This document shows positions 14,001-23,621 of a DNA stretch of 64,000 bases, piece after piece. Each line of letters starts with the position of its first letter. The stretch's first letter is position 1. The position numbers and the translations under genes were made by a program. This DNA comes from Trichinella spiralis (lineage: Eukaryota; Nematoda; Enoplea; Trichinellida; Trichinellidae). The notes beneath the pieces are model-generated. The model had not been told where the DNA came from. It did no database searches and worked only from the letters and a program-made list of their open reading frames with translations. The stretch is taken from assembly GCA_000181795.3 (NCBI GenBank), contig CM012953.1, positions 9,111,083 through 9,175,082 on the forward strand. Direction: 5' to 3'.

Positions 14001-17000
14001 ATTATCAGCACATTAAAATGTAATCACTTTCATGGTAAACAGCAGTACAGTAAGAATTGAGTTGGTTGAAATGGAAATCTATTTGCATTTACAGATAAGC
14101 GCAAGAATTCATTGACATTTTCACTATAGCAGCACAACAGATGAATAATAATAAATCGATCAACAAGTTCAGAAAATGCGACAAGATGTCACGCATACCG
14201 TTTTATTGGGCAAATAATGCAAAAAACTTAAAAATCAAAAATTCATAAATATCAAATAATTTCAGAAATAACAATAAAAATGCATTCTTTCTTTTTTTAT
14301 GATAATAAAACAATTATAATAAAAAATTGTTTAAATGAAAAAAAAGAACCAAACTAGACAAAACAAAAAATACAAACTTATAAATAATTTATTCAACCTT
14401 TGAAACTTTTACTTTAAATTTTTTTACCCTTGCTAACTTGGTGTTGATGCTTGAAAAATGTGATGTTTATGTTTTCAGTAGCAAACAAATAAAAAAGACT
14501 AGAAAAAGCAAAATATGATTATTAAAATTCGTGGGCTTGTCGTTTGATGATTGGCTGTGTTGAAGTTCCAACAAGCAAATTTACGAAACACTATTTTCAC
14601 TAACTAACCAGTTGGCGAATTAATACCTGCGTTAAAAATCTCTACTGCTTATTGCTTACTGTTCAGAAGCGCTTTACGCAGAAAAAAAAAGATATTCTAA
14701 TAGAAATTCCATCGCTAATATTTTTGTCTATTCATACGTTCAACTTCATCGCAATTGAAAAGGTAAAATAGATAACTTTGAAATTATCATATAATACTTG
14801 TTCGAGCCGTTCTGATGTAATTCGGTTGTTCTACTTTTGCTTCACTATATTTTGATTAATTAATAGATGACGGACGCGTGGAAATAATAAATTTCTCCAT
14901 TTTCATTTGTAAACCAGTAAAACGAGTGGACAATTTCTTTTATTCAGTACATGCATGCATCTCAGATGATATTTTAATTGAAAAAAAAATATTAATCAAA
15001 AGTTAAATTTATTGAACGAAAAGTGTCACTTTTCAAAAGTGATATTTTCTGACTCATCAAATGATAATAATAAAAGTCACCAGCCAACGAACCTTTCAAA
15101 TTCAAAATATCTGTTGCTAAGCTACTTCTGCGAGGCGTTCTGTCATATGATAAACAGGAAACGTATAAGCATTTTTATTTCCTCAACTATTGTTTGGCTG
15201 ATAGTCAATGCAATGAATTTTAATGAATATCCCCCCCCTCTGTCCCTCTCTCTCGCTTGCTGACTATTGACCAGGAAAAATTGTTCAACTTATTCATAAC
15301 TATTTATTTATCAACAATAACACAAACAATCATTGTTGACGATGATAATTAATTTTCTTATGCTTTATTTGAGTATTAAAGCATTTTTCAATTTGATCTT
15401 GAACAGTTTCACGGCTCTCTTTTAGCGGAAGATAGAGGAAAAAAAATGTGCGCGATCATTTTGCCACTCTTCATCCTAGTTACATTTTTCTATTCAACAA
15501 TGGGTAAGACGATTATTATTATTAATTATTTATATTTCATATAATAATAATTAATATACATTTCAGAAAGTTCAAAAGCTTTATATCCTGGCGATTTGTT
15601 ATTTTGGAGTTTATCGACCGAGTTTAACAACAGCAACTCTACAGATGAAAGCTTCTTGGATGCGGTCATCGCCAGCGGCGATGCTGAGAATGTCGTTTTC
15701 CACGTTTCAATAATTCAAAACAATTCCACAGTAATTCACGTTTCCCCAAAACAGGGCGTGACCAGTGATGCAATTTTCAATTACTGCGAACAGCATTTGA
15801 ATAATGGACATCAACTCCAACTGACCACAATGACCATAACGGGACAGAACGCCACGACCAAAATGGCCGCCTTGGAATGGGCAGTGTCGAAAATTGGTCT
15901 CCCGTATAATGATATTTTTGACGAAAATTGCACCAATTCCAAAGGTCAAGAAGCTTATTACTGTTGCCAATTTGTACGCAAAGCTTATGAAAATGTGCTC
16001 GGCTATTCAATTTTTGAAATACAACCGTTGAATTTCAACGAGACCACCGGCAAGATTAATCCATATTGGGTAAATTATTTCAAGCAGAGAGACATGCCCG
16101 TTCCAGTTGATCAATGCGGATCACATCCTGCACGATTGATCACCTCACCAAATTTACAAGAAATCTTTTCCATGTATATCAACGACACCAGTTCTGTGGA
16201 TCAGTTTTTACAAAAGCTCGCTGATGCACTCGAAGCAACAAACGGAACCGCCGCCAATTTACGCTTCTCTTTAACAAAATCTTTAATTCTATTTTGCCTG
16301 CTTTATTTCACATTCAGACATCTCTTTTGAACATATCATCATTCATATAAACAATACGAATTAACTTAATTTTTCTGTAATCATTAGCTCAGTGAACAGT
16401 TAACCTTTTGTTTCGCACACGCTATATTATTGTTCTTCATAGAATCACGATGTGTAATATCTAATATATAAAACCCCTCCATACATACATACATACGCAC
16501 AATTTTCAATAAAAGTAAAATTTACCTTGTTAAACGTGCTTCCGTATGCTTTATCACCTAAACCAAAAACCGCAAAACGTAAATTGCTTAAAACGGATTT
16601 TTCAACACGAAAATCCGAAACACATTCTTCCAACCATTTGAAAAACCAGCGGCATTTTTCTGGACACTGCCCGTCAACGTAAGTGCTAACGATAAAAATG
16701 CATACAGCTTGCTGAAATAAACAAAAGCATTCATTTGCTTTTTGTGTTTTGATCACAACGTCTTGTATATTACTTCATTTTCCAAATGTCCTTCTGGATT
16801 GTAATGTTGCAAATCAAACACTGCTGTGGAAAATGTCGATTTCAGACGCGAATGCAAACTGTAAGCCAACTTCTGCGCATTACCAGATTGGGATGCGAAA
16901 AATATTTTCACTTCTTCACGGTGCTTATCTTTTTCTTTTTTCTACACAATATAGCTTTTGTTTTGTTCATTTTGGCTTTCATTGCACAATTATCATTTTA

Positions 17001-17562
17001 TTTCATTTAAACAATTTGAAAATTTTCTAAACTACTTTACACTTCTTCACATTTATGCTAGGAAACTTAATTATCAAAAGATTCATGATATCACTTCATA
17101 ATATCAATTTATTTAAAATAAAAAGCTCTACCAGAGCAGCAATTCAAAAATAAAATTTCCCTTCCCAAACTATGGTGATGTTAATGATTTATATACACTG
17201 AAATGCAAGAAAAACAAAGTAGAGAAGGAAACTATTATTGAATTTATAGAATAGCTCATGACAGAACTTAATTACTTAATATATAAAACAGCAAGAAAAA
17301 TGAAATATAGCCGACATTCGTGAACTGCATTGGCTCTAATTAAATAGATGAAAGAAATATTAATAAAAATCAATAAATTAATGCATTTTGCAACTCTAAG
17401 CAACGAAATTACCTTCATTAAGATGTACAAAAGCATAACTATTAAAGCAGTGCTAATGCCAACTATAATTAGCACTGATTCACACAAATTAAAAGTTATG
17501 ACATCCGGCGGGCAAAACACATGCAGTGTTCTTTCATACATGCTGTAATAAGCCTTCCACAT
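11063..17562 (-). CDS. TYW1: tRNA wybutosine-synthesising protein 1 (TYW1), 12 exons, 645 aa
   Basis: TYW1 is an ER-anchored flavodoxin/radical-SAM enzyme. It condenses N1-methylguanosine-37 of tRNA-Phe with pyruvate carbons to form the tricyclic wybutosine precursor. Exons are 17562-17413, 16941-16774, 16711-16526, 13853-13674, 13621-13525, 13462-13329, 12952-12724, 12201-12024, 11971-11836, 11770-11660, 11500-11333 and 11263-11063; the phases close to 646 codons. Exon 1 encodes a hydrophobic membrane segment (residues about 29-49). The flavodoxin domain follows, with FASQSGNAQ, STYVDG and FGLGDKAYG. Then come an acidic linker and the radical-SAM core, whose cluster motif CANKCVFC has Cys 336, 340 and 343. 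Further family motifs are VTNAQFP, GVTYCG and the C-terminal DWALFGASQRGFDP. Exon 5 ends in phase 1 at a GTGAGA donor, the least certain junction. The intron 13854-16525 hosts a gene on the opposite strand. Confidence 0.95.
15446..16330 (+). CDS. Secreted YiiX-like permuted NlpC/P60 cysteine hydrolase, 2 exons, 273 aa
   Basis: Exons are 15446-15503 and 15567-16330, joined by a 63-base GTAAGA...TTTCAG intron in phase 1. Residues 1-19 form a hydrophobic signal peptide. The rest matches the bacterial YiiX/YaeF group of circularly permuted papain-fold (NlpC/P60) amidases in motif order: a PGDLLFW start, VVFHVSII with the candidate catalytic His65, GLPYN, then AYYCCQFVRKAYENVLG with candidate nucleophile Cys152, and a late NPYWVNYFKQR segment. 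At least eight N-glycosylation sequons are present. The protein ends in a hydrophobic tail (LILFCLLYF...), suggesting GPI anchoring or a C-terminal membrane segment. The whole gene lies inside a TYW1 intron on the opposite strand. The substrate is unknown; bacterial relatives are predicted to cut peptide or lipid amides. The family call is from motif memory, not a search. Confidence 0.8.
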
Positions 17563-19013
17563 GTTCTAAGTATTGTCCAGTTTAACGTGGCAAGCTAAAA
17601 AATCACTGCATAGAACTATAATTTTAAAAACGAAAACATTAATACATAAAAAACTTTACGCGTTTTCATAGTAGCTACAGTAACTTTAAAATTTGGTAAA
17701 GAAAATTAAAAGGCTGTAATTGAAAAAAAAATATTCTTTATTCTTATTAATAAAACTAAATTTTTACTGTAGAAAAAATATATTTCAAAAGTTATGCATC
17801 TTTTGAACAAATCATTCTTCTCCAACTTATCAACTAACAACTTTTGATGTTTTAAATATAAATTGGCAAAAATTCCATTTTTCAATAACATACTTTAAAT
17901 ATATTTTTTACATATAAATTTTGAGATCTGAAAATATTTAAAATTTTCAAGAACTATTACCACCTCCATCAAAAATTTAGAAAACTTACAGTGAATAATA
18001 AATTTGAAAATATTGTATTATAATCTTAAAAATGCTTTTTGCCTTCACTGTGTTTTACATTTTAAAAGATAACATTTTACATGGTTAAATATAAGGACTT
18101 TGCACTTGACAATACGGTATAATGATTTAAGAAATGCAGGACATTTTAATTGATTACATTTTAAAATGTATGAATCAGGCGTCTGAAGTTCATATTTACA
18201 TTATATAAGAAAATATTTAAATTTTAGAAAATAAAAGCAGTCAAAATTATGAAATGTGATATGTGGTTGTAAAATTTGAAAATATTTTCTTGGAAAAATA
18301 GAGATTTTAATAAAATTACTATGACAATTAACAGTCTTCTTAAATGTCGACTGTTTCGACGGCACAAAAAATGACACATCTTATTGTCTAAATTAGAATA
18401 TGTCTGTATATTATCTGTTCGTACCTTAGTACTATTTATGAAAAACTTTGTACTAACTGCTCTTATTACTTAACCAGATCATGCATAATTATTTTTTTGT
18501 TACTATAAGCGCCATGCTTTTCATCAGTAAATTTTTCACGAACAACAGGGATACATGAAATGCATGTACGCAAACGAAATATACAATCCGCTTCCTACAC
18601 GTAATTGACCAAATTTATATTGCAATTTTGAATGCCATCTTATGTTGAAATACATTAAAAAATGCACAATATATAATCTGATAAATATTTTGAACACTGC
18701 TTAGTTGATAATATTAAAAATTTGAAATATTTACATATGGGTCGTTAAATAGGCCATCATTGTGACCTAGATAAAATAAGTGAAGTTTCAAAAGTGATCA
18801 AAAATTATAAATTTGCATGTAATGATTAAAAGTAAATAACGAGGAGTATTTATTGGATGAAAATGTGAAAAAAATGCCTCAGTTATAGATAGTGTTCTTT
18901 AAAATCAAGGCTACAGTATCCCATTTGTTGTTCTGCATAGTAAACAGGTATGTACCTGTAAATCGTTTTATATTATCCATTATAAGTGAGTTTTAGCCGC
19001 GCCGACATAAAAT
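17563..19013. other. Divergent intergenic region, TYW1 (-) and HMGB (+) promoters
   Basis: About 1.5 kb of very AT-rich DNA between two divergently transcribed genes. No exon is supported. The part before 19014 probably includes the first untranslated exon of the HMGB gene, since a GTGAGT donor at 19014 and an AG at 19107 could define a leader intron. Confidence 0.4.
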
Positions 19014-19122
19014 GTGAGTGATTTATTTTCCACTTCAATGTGAAAGGAATCGTTTTTAAGTGAAAATTTATCATAAAAGTTGTTATTCATCCGTTATTTT
19101 TTTATAGAGATTCTATCTAGAA

Positions 19123-19896
19123 ATGGTACGAGAAGCTGGCAAGCCTCGAGGTAAAACTACGCCGTATGGGTTTTTCGTGAAAATGTGCTATGAAGAGCAC
19201 AAGAAAAAATACCCCAACGAGAATGTTCAAGTTACGGAAGTTTCCAAGAAATGTTCCGCGAAATGGAAGGTTGCCAGTTTTGTATTGTTTTGTAGGTGTT
19301 TGATGTTGTTTAAACGAGAATATTCGTTTAAGACGATGACTCAGGAAGAGAAGCATCGATTCTATGAACTGGCAGCAAAAGATCGTGTTCGCTACGATGC
19401 TGAATTGGAAGCGTACGGTGGCGATGGTTTGCGTAAGCGAAAGCGCAGCAAGAAAGACCCGAACGCGCCAAAGAGAGCACTGTGGGTGGTTTAAGTCTTT
19501 CTAGGAATATGTTAATTTCATCAAGTTGTTCTAGGTCTGCATTTTTTTTCTTTTCCAACTCCAAACGCGCCGAAATACAGCAGGCTCATCCAGATTGGAA
19601 AGTGGGTCAGGTGGCGCAAGAATTAGGAAGAATGTGGAAAGCAATTGACGAAGATGAAAAGCGTAAATTTGAAGATATGGCGGCAAAAGATCGTACTCGC
19701 TATGAGGAGGTAATGTTGCTCGGTTTTTTTGCAGTTTTTGTTGTTATTTATCAAATTGATGAAGGATATGAAAAACTACAAGTCTGGTGGAAAAAGTGAT
19801 GTTGGCAAACGTGCTCGTGGGGCAACTTCATCTTCCGCCACAGTTGAGGAGGATCCTGACGAAGATGAAGATGACGACGATGAAGACGAAGATTAA
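19123..19896 (+). CDS. HMGB-type protein with two HMG boxes and acidic tail, 4 exons, 200 aa
   Basis: This is an abundant chromatin protein that bends DNA without sequence preference. Exons are 19123-19269, 19333-19481, 19535-19709 and 19765-19896; phases close to 201 codons. Box A begins with GKTTPYGFFVKMCYEEHKKKYP and continues after the first intron with TMTQEEKHRFYELAAKDRVRY. A basic linker (KRKRSKKDPNAPKRAL) leads to box B (SAFFFFSNSKRAEIQ ... MWKAIDEDEKRKFEDMAAKDRTRY). The C-terminus is an uninterrupted Asp/Glu tail, as in HMGB1/2 and Drosophila DSP1. Introns are only 63, 53 and 55 bases. The first (GTTGCC...TTTAAG) is weak and in frame, so retention would insert 21 codons into box A. 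The start is the ATG directly preceding VREAGKPRGKTTPYG. Confidence 0.92.
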
Positions 19897-20191
19897 AAAT
19901 AATTAAGCAAACTTATTTAGAACTTAATAATTTTATATGTTAACTTTATATTTTCATTTTATATAGCTTAGTTGTTATTCGGCATGCATAATGTTGGATG
20001 TAATTCACTACACTGTATTATGTTTGTTTTCGACTTCAATAAATTTACAATATGCATTGCTTCATCATCATATGTAGCATTTCAACGTATGCTGCTCGAA
20101 GTAAATATTTGAATAAATAAATATATATACATATATGTAAAAGTGTGTTGTAAAATAGTTTTATTTGGACAGAAAAAAAAAGATAGAAATA

Positions 20192-21046
20192 TTATAATTG
20201 CAAACGATCTGATTTTTCGCGAACAGTAATTGCAATTCGCGTTCCAACTATATGGCCTGGAAGTATGGCATGCTTTAATTTGTGTCGCATGGGGCCACTA
20301 ATACAGATCAGCGAACGCTTCAACAAAGGCACATGAATGAGAGAATTGTTTTCTTCTTCCAAAAACGACATCACCGCATCGGAACAAAGACTGCAAGTCA
20401 CTATACGTTCCCCCCACGCCCACTGGTCGTCGGTGTGAAATTCAATCCACGATCCACGCTCCGAGCAGTACTCGAGATTGGTAACTTGAACGGCGACGAA
20501 ATCTTGCAGAAATTTCAACTGTTTCATACGGTCAAATAGAAAACTAAAATATTCAGGCAAAGTATTATCCCGCTGGTTGTTGGGGGTGTGGTATTTGATT
20601 TTTCGTTTTTTGAAATTAACTTTCGGTCCGTAGTCTTGCTTTCTGCGACCCGACTGGGATACTTGCCATGCGCTTTGTGAAATGCTCTTCAACAAGCTGG
20701 CCTCTTCGTCTTCGGTCAGAAAATTCTCCACCACCTTCACCGTTTCACAAGCGAAACTGTCGAAATTGCCCTGAACTAAATCGTGGAAGTTGTTGTACAA
20801 TTCTAGCAGCTGTTCCACTGAATGCATCTCACTGGTCAGCGAATGTCCACTGGAATCACATTTTCGACAATAAACGAAAATGCGATATTTTTTCCAATCC
20901 AAGCACCGTTCACGTTGTAGATTTTTTACTCGGTCTGAATTTTCGCACAGACGACAAAATCGAATGCCCTTGCAACCGCAAATTTTTCCACCAACAGAAG
21001 ATTCTTCTGCCATCTTTTTTTCACTGTAAACAAGAACGTCATTCAA
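20192..21046 (-). CDS. ALKBH4: ALKBH4-like 2-oxoglutarate/Fe(II) dioxygenase, 284 aa, intronless
   Basis: ALKBH4 is an AlkB-family demethylase reported to act on methylated actin and on nucleic acid. The single exon matches it throughout. There is an N-terminal cysteine motif (CGCKGIRFCRLC) and the diagnostic SQSGRRKQDYGPKVNFKKRK block. The iron site is His-X-Asp in EFHTDDQWAWGERI with the distal His in MRHKLKHAI. The 2-oxoglutarate-binding Arg lies in GTRIAITVRE. The length is close to human ALKBH4 (302). Two in-frame starts are possible: ATG 21046 and a second, 11 codons further in, just before AEESSVGGK. The second lies after a TTTACAG that could be a splice acceptor. The upstream ATG overlaps the stop of a small ORF by four bases. 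Confidence 0.93.
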   Translation of the reverse strand: MNDVLVYSEKKMAEESSVGGKICGCKGIRFCRLCENSDRVKNLQRERCLDWKKYRIFVYCRKCDSSGHSLTSEMHSVEQLLELYNNFHDLVQGNFDSFACETVKVVENFLTEDEEASLLKSISQSAWQVSQSGRRKQDYGPKVNFKKRKIKYHTPNNQRDNTLPEYFSFLFDRMKQLKFLQDFVAVQVTNLEYCSERGSWIEFHTDDQWAWGERIVTCSLCSDAVMSFLEEENNSLIHVPLLKRSLICISGPMRHKLKHAILPGHIVGTRIAITVREKSDRLQL

Positions 21047-21249
21047 CGCACCCTACTACTACTAGGTAATTTGTCGTAAAACGTTTCGAGCAATTTGAAC
21101 TTTTCTTCCTTTTTATCGACCATCAACTTTACCAAATTAGTATTCCTTAGTCTATTCTTCTGTTGATCATTATGAAATCGGGCCATTACTTTGTCCAACG
21201 ATAATCGGTCGAATTTAAAATGCAAATTATTAAATTGTATAACAAACAT
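21043..21249 (-). CDS. Small ORF overlapping the ALKBH4 start, 68 aa, function unknown
   Basis: A charged 68-residue frame starts at ATG 21249 and ends with a stop that shares ATGA with the ALKBH4 start. No GT donor in its tail gives the phase needed to splice into the ALKBH4 frame, so it is not simply a first exon of that gene. It is Lys/Asn-rich with a possible helix (LVKLMVDKKEEKFKLLETFY). I do not recognise a family. It could be a separate small protein on a shared transcript, an upstream regulatory ORF, or chance. Confidence 0.3.
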   Translation of the reverse strand: MFVIQFNNLHFKFDRLSLDKVMARFHNDQQKNRLRNTNLVKLMVDKKEEKFKLLETFYDKLPSSSRVR

Positions 21250-21256
21250 TTAAATA

Positions 21257-21294
21257 ACAATAATAATAATAATAATAATAACAATAATAATAAT
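21257..21294. repeat. (AAT)n microsatellite
   Basis: An interrupted AAT repeat lies in the short divergent intergenic region between the ALKBH4 side (-) and the ANAPC13-like gene (+). Confidence 0.9.
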
Positions 21295-21677
21295 ACTTAA
21301 TAATTTTATTAAATACTATCTGAAGACAAGAAAAACTTTTCGCTACTTCATTGGATAAATTAGGAAAAATTACTGTAACATACTTACCGTATGCTATTGT
21401 AAGAATAAGAATTTGAAATTATGACAAAAAGAATATAAAAAACAAACGAAATTATCTTGGTAGCTACAGCATTTTTATTCAAAATAAATTAATTTTAAAT
21501 ATTTTCATCGATTTATTTTGAATAAATTGAGCAGTTTATATGTCAACATTTAAATAAAACTTGACAATTACCGTGACGTAAAATCGGTCATTTTCATCAA
21601 TTTGTATCACTAAATTGCGAGGATGAATGGATTTTTTTTTTGTAAAATTATCATTTAAAGTATTATTTTAGATAATC

Positions 21678-21899
21678 ATGTCTTATATTGGAGTGAATCC
21701 TCTACTCAAGCGAACATATTTGGAACGGTTGGCAGACCTTGATTTTACATGGTTTACTAATAATATCGTTTATCCTGAAATCTCTGCTGATGTCGGTGAA
21801 TTGCCGCAACGTGATATGCCTCTCGAAGCACTTACAGCAAGAACTACAGATCGAAATTCTAGTTTGGAAGGCGTTTTAGATGTTGAAATTAGAAGTTAA
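21678..21899 (+). CDS. Probable anaphase-promoting complex subunit 13 (ANAPC13-like), 73 aa
   Basis: ANAPC13/Swm1 is a small scaffold subunit of the anaphase-promoting complex. This single frame has 73 codons against 74 in the human protein. The conserved core keeps its spacing: an Asp three residues before a Trp (DFTW), a hydrophobic residue five positions after that Trp, a Tyr at seven, an acidic-hydrophobic pair at nine and ten, and Glu-Leu-Pro (GELP) at 16-18. Overall identity is low, so this is a motif-based call. The ATG is preceded by TTATTTTAG, a possible leader-intron acceptor. The frame ends in TAA, and an AATAAA at about 21988 could be its polyadenylation signal. Confidence 0.5.
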   Translation: MSYIGVNPLLKRTYLERLADLDFTWFTNNIVYPEISADVGELPQRDMPLEALTARTTDRNSSLEGVLDVEIRS

Positions 21900-23036
21900 A
21901 GTGTCATTTGAAATCGTTGAAATGAATTTGAAAAATTGAAATTGTACCTGGACAGTAGTTTGTTTTGTCTCTTATTTTTCTGATGAAATAAAAAAGTGCT
22001 TAACTGCATTCTTTTCATATTTTTCAATTGAATATTCAATGATTATGAATTAAAATTTAAAAATTTACTGTATTAGCAAGCTAAATGTGAAGCAATTTGT
22101 AAAATTTAATTCGGGTTTGTTCTCAATGTTTTTCAAATTTTCAATACGAGCAGTGTAAATTTAAATGCAATATCAACGCATTAAGATATTTGTACCCTTG
22201 ATGAATTGATACCCTTTCTACCTGATCAAGCTTATCATATTTACTCATCAAACTAATTATGATTATATTTTGAAAGAAATTCCACGTGTTCTTTTAAAGT
22301 GCGATGATAATTTCGAGCAGCATTGTATTTTCCTGATATTATATACACTTTATCTGTTACTGTTATTATTTATTTTAAATGCAAACTTTATCATTTTAAT
22401 GATTCTGAATGAAGCTAAATTGTTTGATTATAATGCACGATGTTTGATTTGTAAATTGAATATTTGCATCGTTTAAAAGTTATGAATTTTCATCGCTATA
22501 AAAAGTTTTACCAAGCATTTGATTTTCCAAATAAACAGTATAAATGTCTTCAATTTGAATACATAATAACTCTGATGTGCAAAAAATGCGCCTTTAATTT
22601 GTCTTTTGAATTTTTAATAAATGAAGTTTTAATTATAAGTTATTCGATTTAATTACGAACATACGGTAGACATGACGCGATCGAAAGCAGCAAGCTTTAC
22701 TGACCAGCTCGAATTAGTCAAACAGAACGTAAATTATATAAATATTTTATTCAAATATAGCTGCAAATACGTCATGCTTCTTTCACGCAAAAGTCCACAT
22801 ATTCTAATACTGTAACAACAACGGTCTTGTATATACTAAATTTACAGTATTTACAATTTTACTAAATGTGCGTTGTTTTTAACTTTTATTCTTGTATAGT
22901 TCAAAGTTTTGACTGCAACTATAAAAATGCACATTGTGCAATTATAGATGTCATGTGATCAGTAAATAAATCATCCTTTTTTGCATGTTACATTTCTATT
23001 TTTAGATATATCCGTATTAATTATCGTTAAATTTTC
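21900..23036. other. Intergenic DNA upstream of NMRK
   Basis: No supported gene. Two open frames near 22270-22650 are Leu/Ile/Asn-rich and look like AT-driven chance frames. Confidence 0.5.
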
Positions 23037-23621
23037 ATGGCTTTGGGAAATTTGACTTTTCTATTTGGCATCGGTGGTGCCACTTGTTCTGGAAAGACGA
23101 CTGTCAGTAAAATTGTTGCGCGTGAATTGGAACTTTTGTCATACAACGTCGATGTGGTCCATCAAGATTCATATTACAAGACTGAATTGGATGATGTTTA
23201 TTTGGCTGATGTGAATTTTTGGAATTTCGATTCAGTCGATGCAGTGGATTTTCCAAAGCTGCTTCAGCGTGTTCAATTGTTGTGTGCTGAAAATTGTTGT
23301 CGGTCGAAAGTTTCGATTATCATTGTCGAAGGGAGCATGATTTACCATTTTCCACCACTGCATGATATGTTCAAGGAGAAATTTTTCTTCACCATTGACA
23401 AGAACAGCAGCAAGTTGAGAAGAAGAAGAAGACAGTACGAAATTGCGGATGTTGAATGCTATTTTGAAAAGTACGTTTGGCCGTCATATTTAAATTCACT
23501 GAAGTTGGCTGAAGACAATGCAGACAGTTTTTTATTTGTGAATGGAAAAGATGAGTTGAATGAAAATATTTCATATGTGCTGAGGGAAATTATGAAGCAC
23601 GTTGATGATAATAATAAGTGA
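23037..23621 (+). CDS. NMRK: Nicotinamide riboside kinase, 194 aa, intronless
   Basis: This kinase phosphorylates nicotinamide riboside to NMN in the salvage route to NAD. The P-loop is GGATCSGKTTVSK (residues about 13-25). It is followed by the substrate-site block VVHQDSYYK, an equivalent of the family SQDDFFK. The IIIVEGSMIY strand corresponds to IIEGFLLF in human NMRK1. The lid is Arg-rich (KLRRRRRQYE), and the YVWPSYL motif matches human HVWPMYL. The length agrees with NMRK1 (199). The start is the first ATG in frame. It has no intron, unlike most genes here. Uridine kinase is the main alternative, but the WP-Y-L motif and the short length favour NMRK. Confidence 0.88.
   Translation: MALGNLTFLFGIGGATCSGKTTVSKIVARELELLSYNVDVVHQDSYYKTELDDVYLADVNFWNFDSVDAVDFPKLLQRVQLLCAENCCRSKVSIIIVEGSMIYHFPPLHDMFKEKFFFTIDKNSSKLRRRRRQYEIADVECYFEKYVWPSYLNSLKLAEDNADSFLFVNGKDELNENISYVLREIMKHVDDNNK

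Noticed and set aside
15707-16010. Minus-strand frames within the YiiX-like gene
   Set aside because: They are shadows of the conserved plus-strand frame, and TYW1 exons on either side splice across this region.
22270-22652. Leu/Ile-rich frames that could be small membrane proteins
   Set aside because: AT-rich DNA gives such frames by chance; no start context, conservation or splice evidence.
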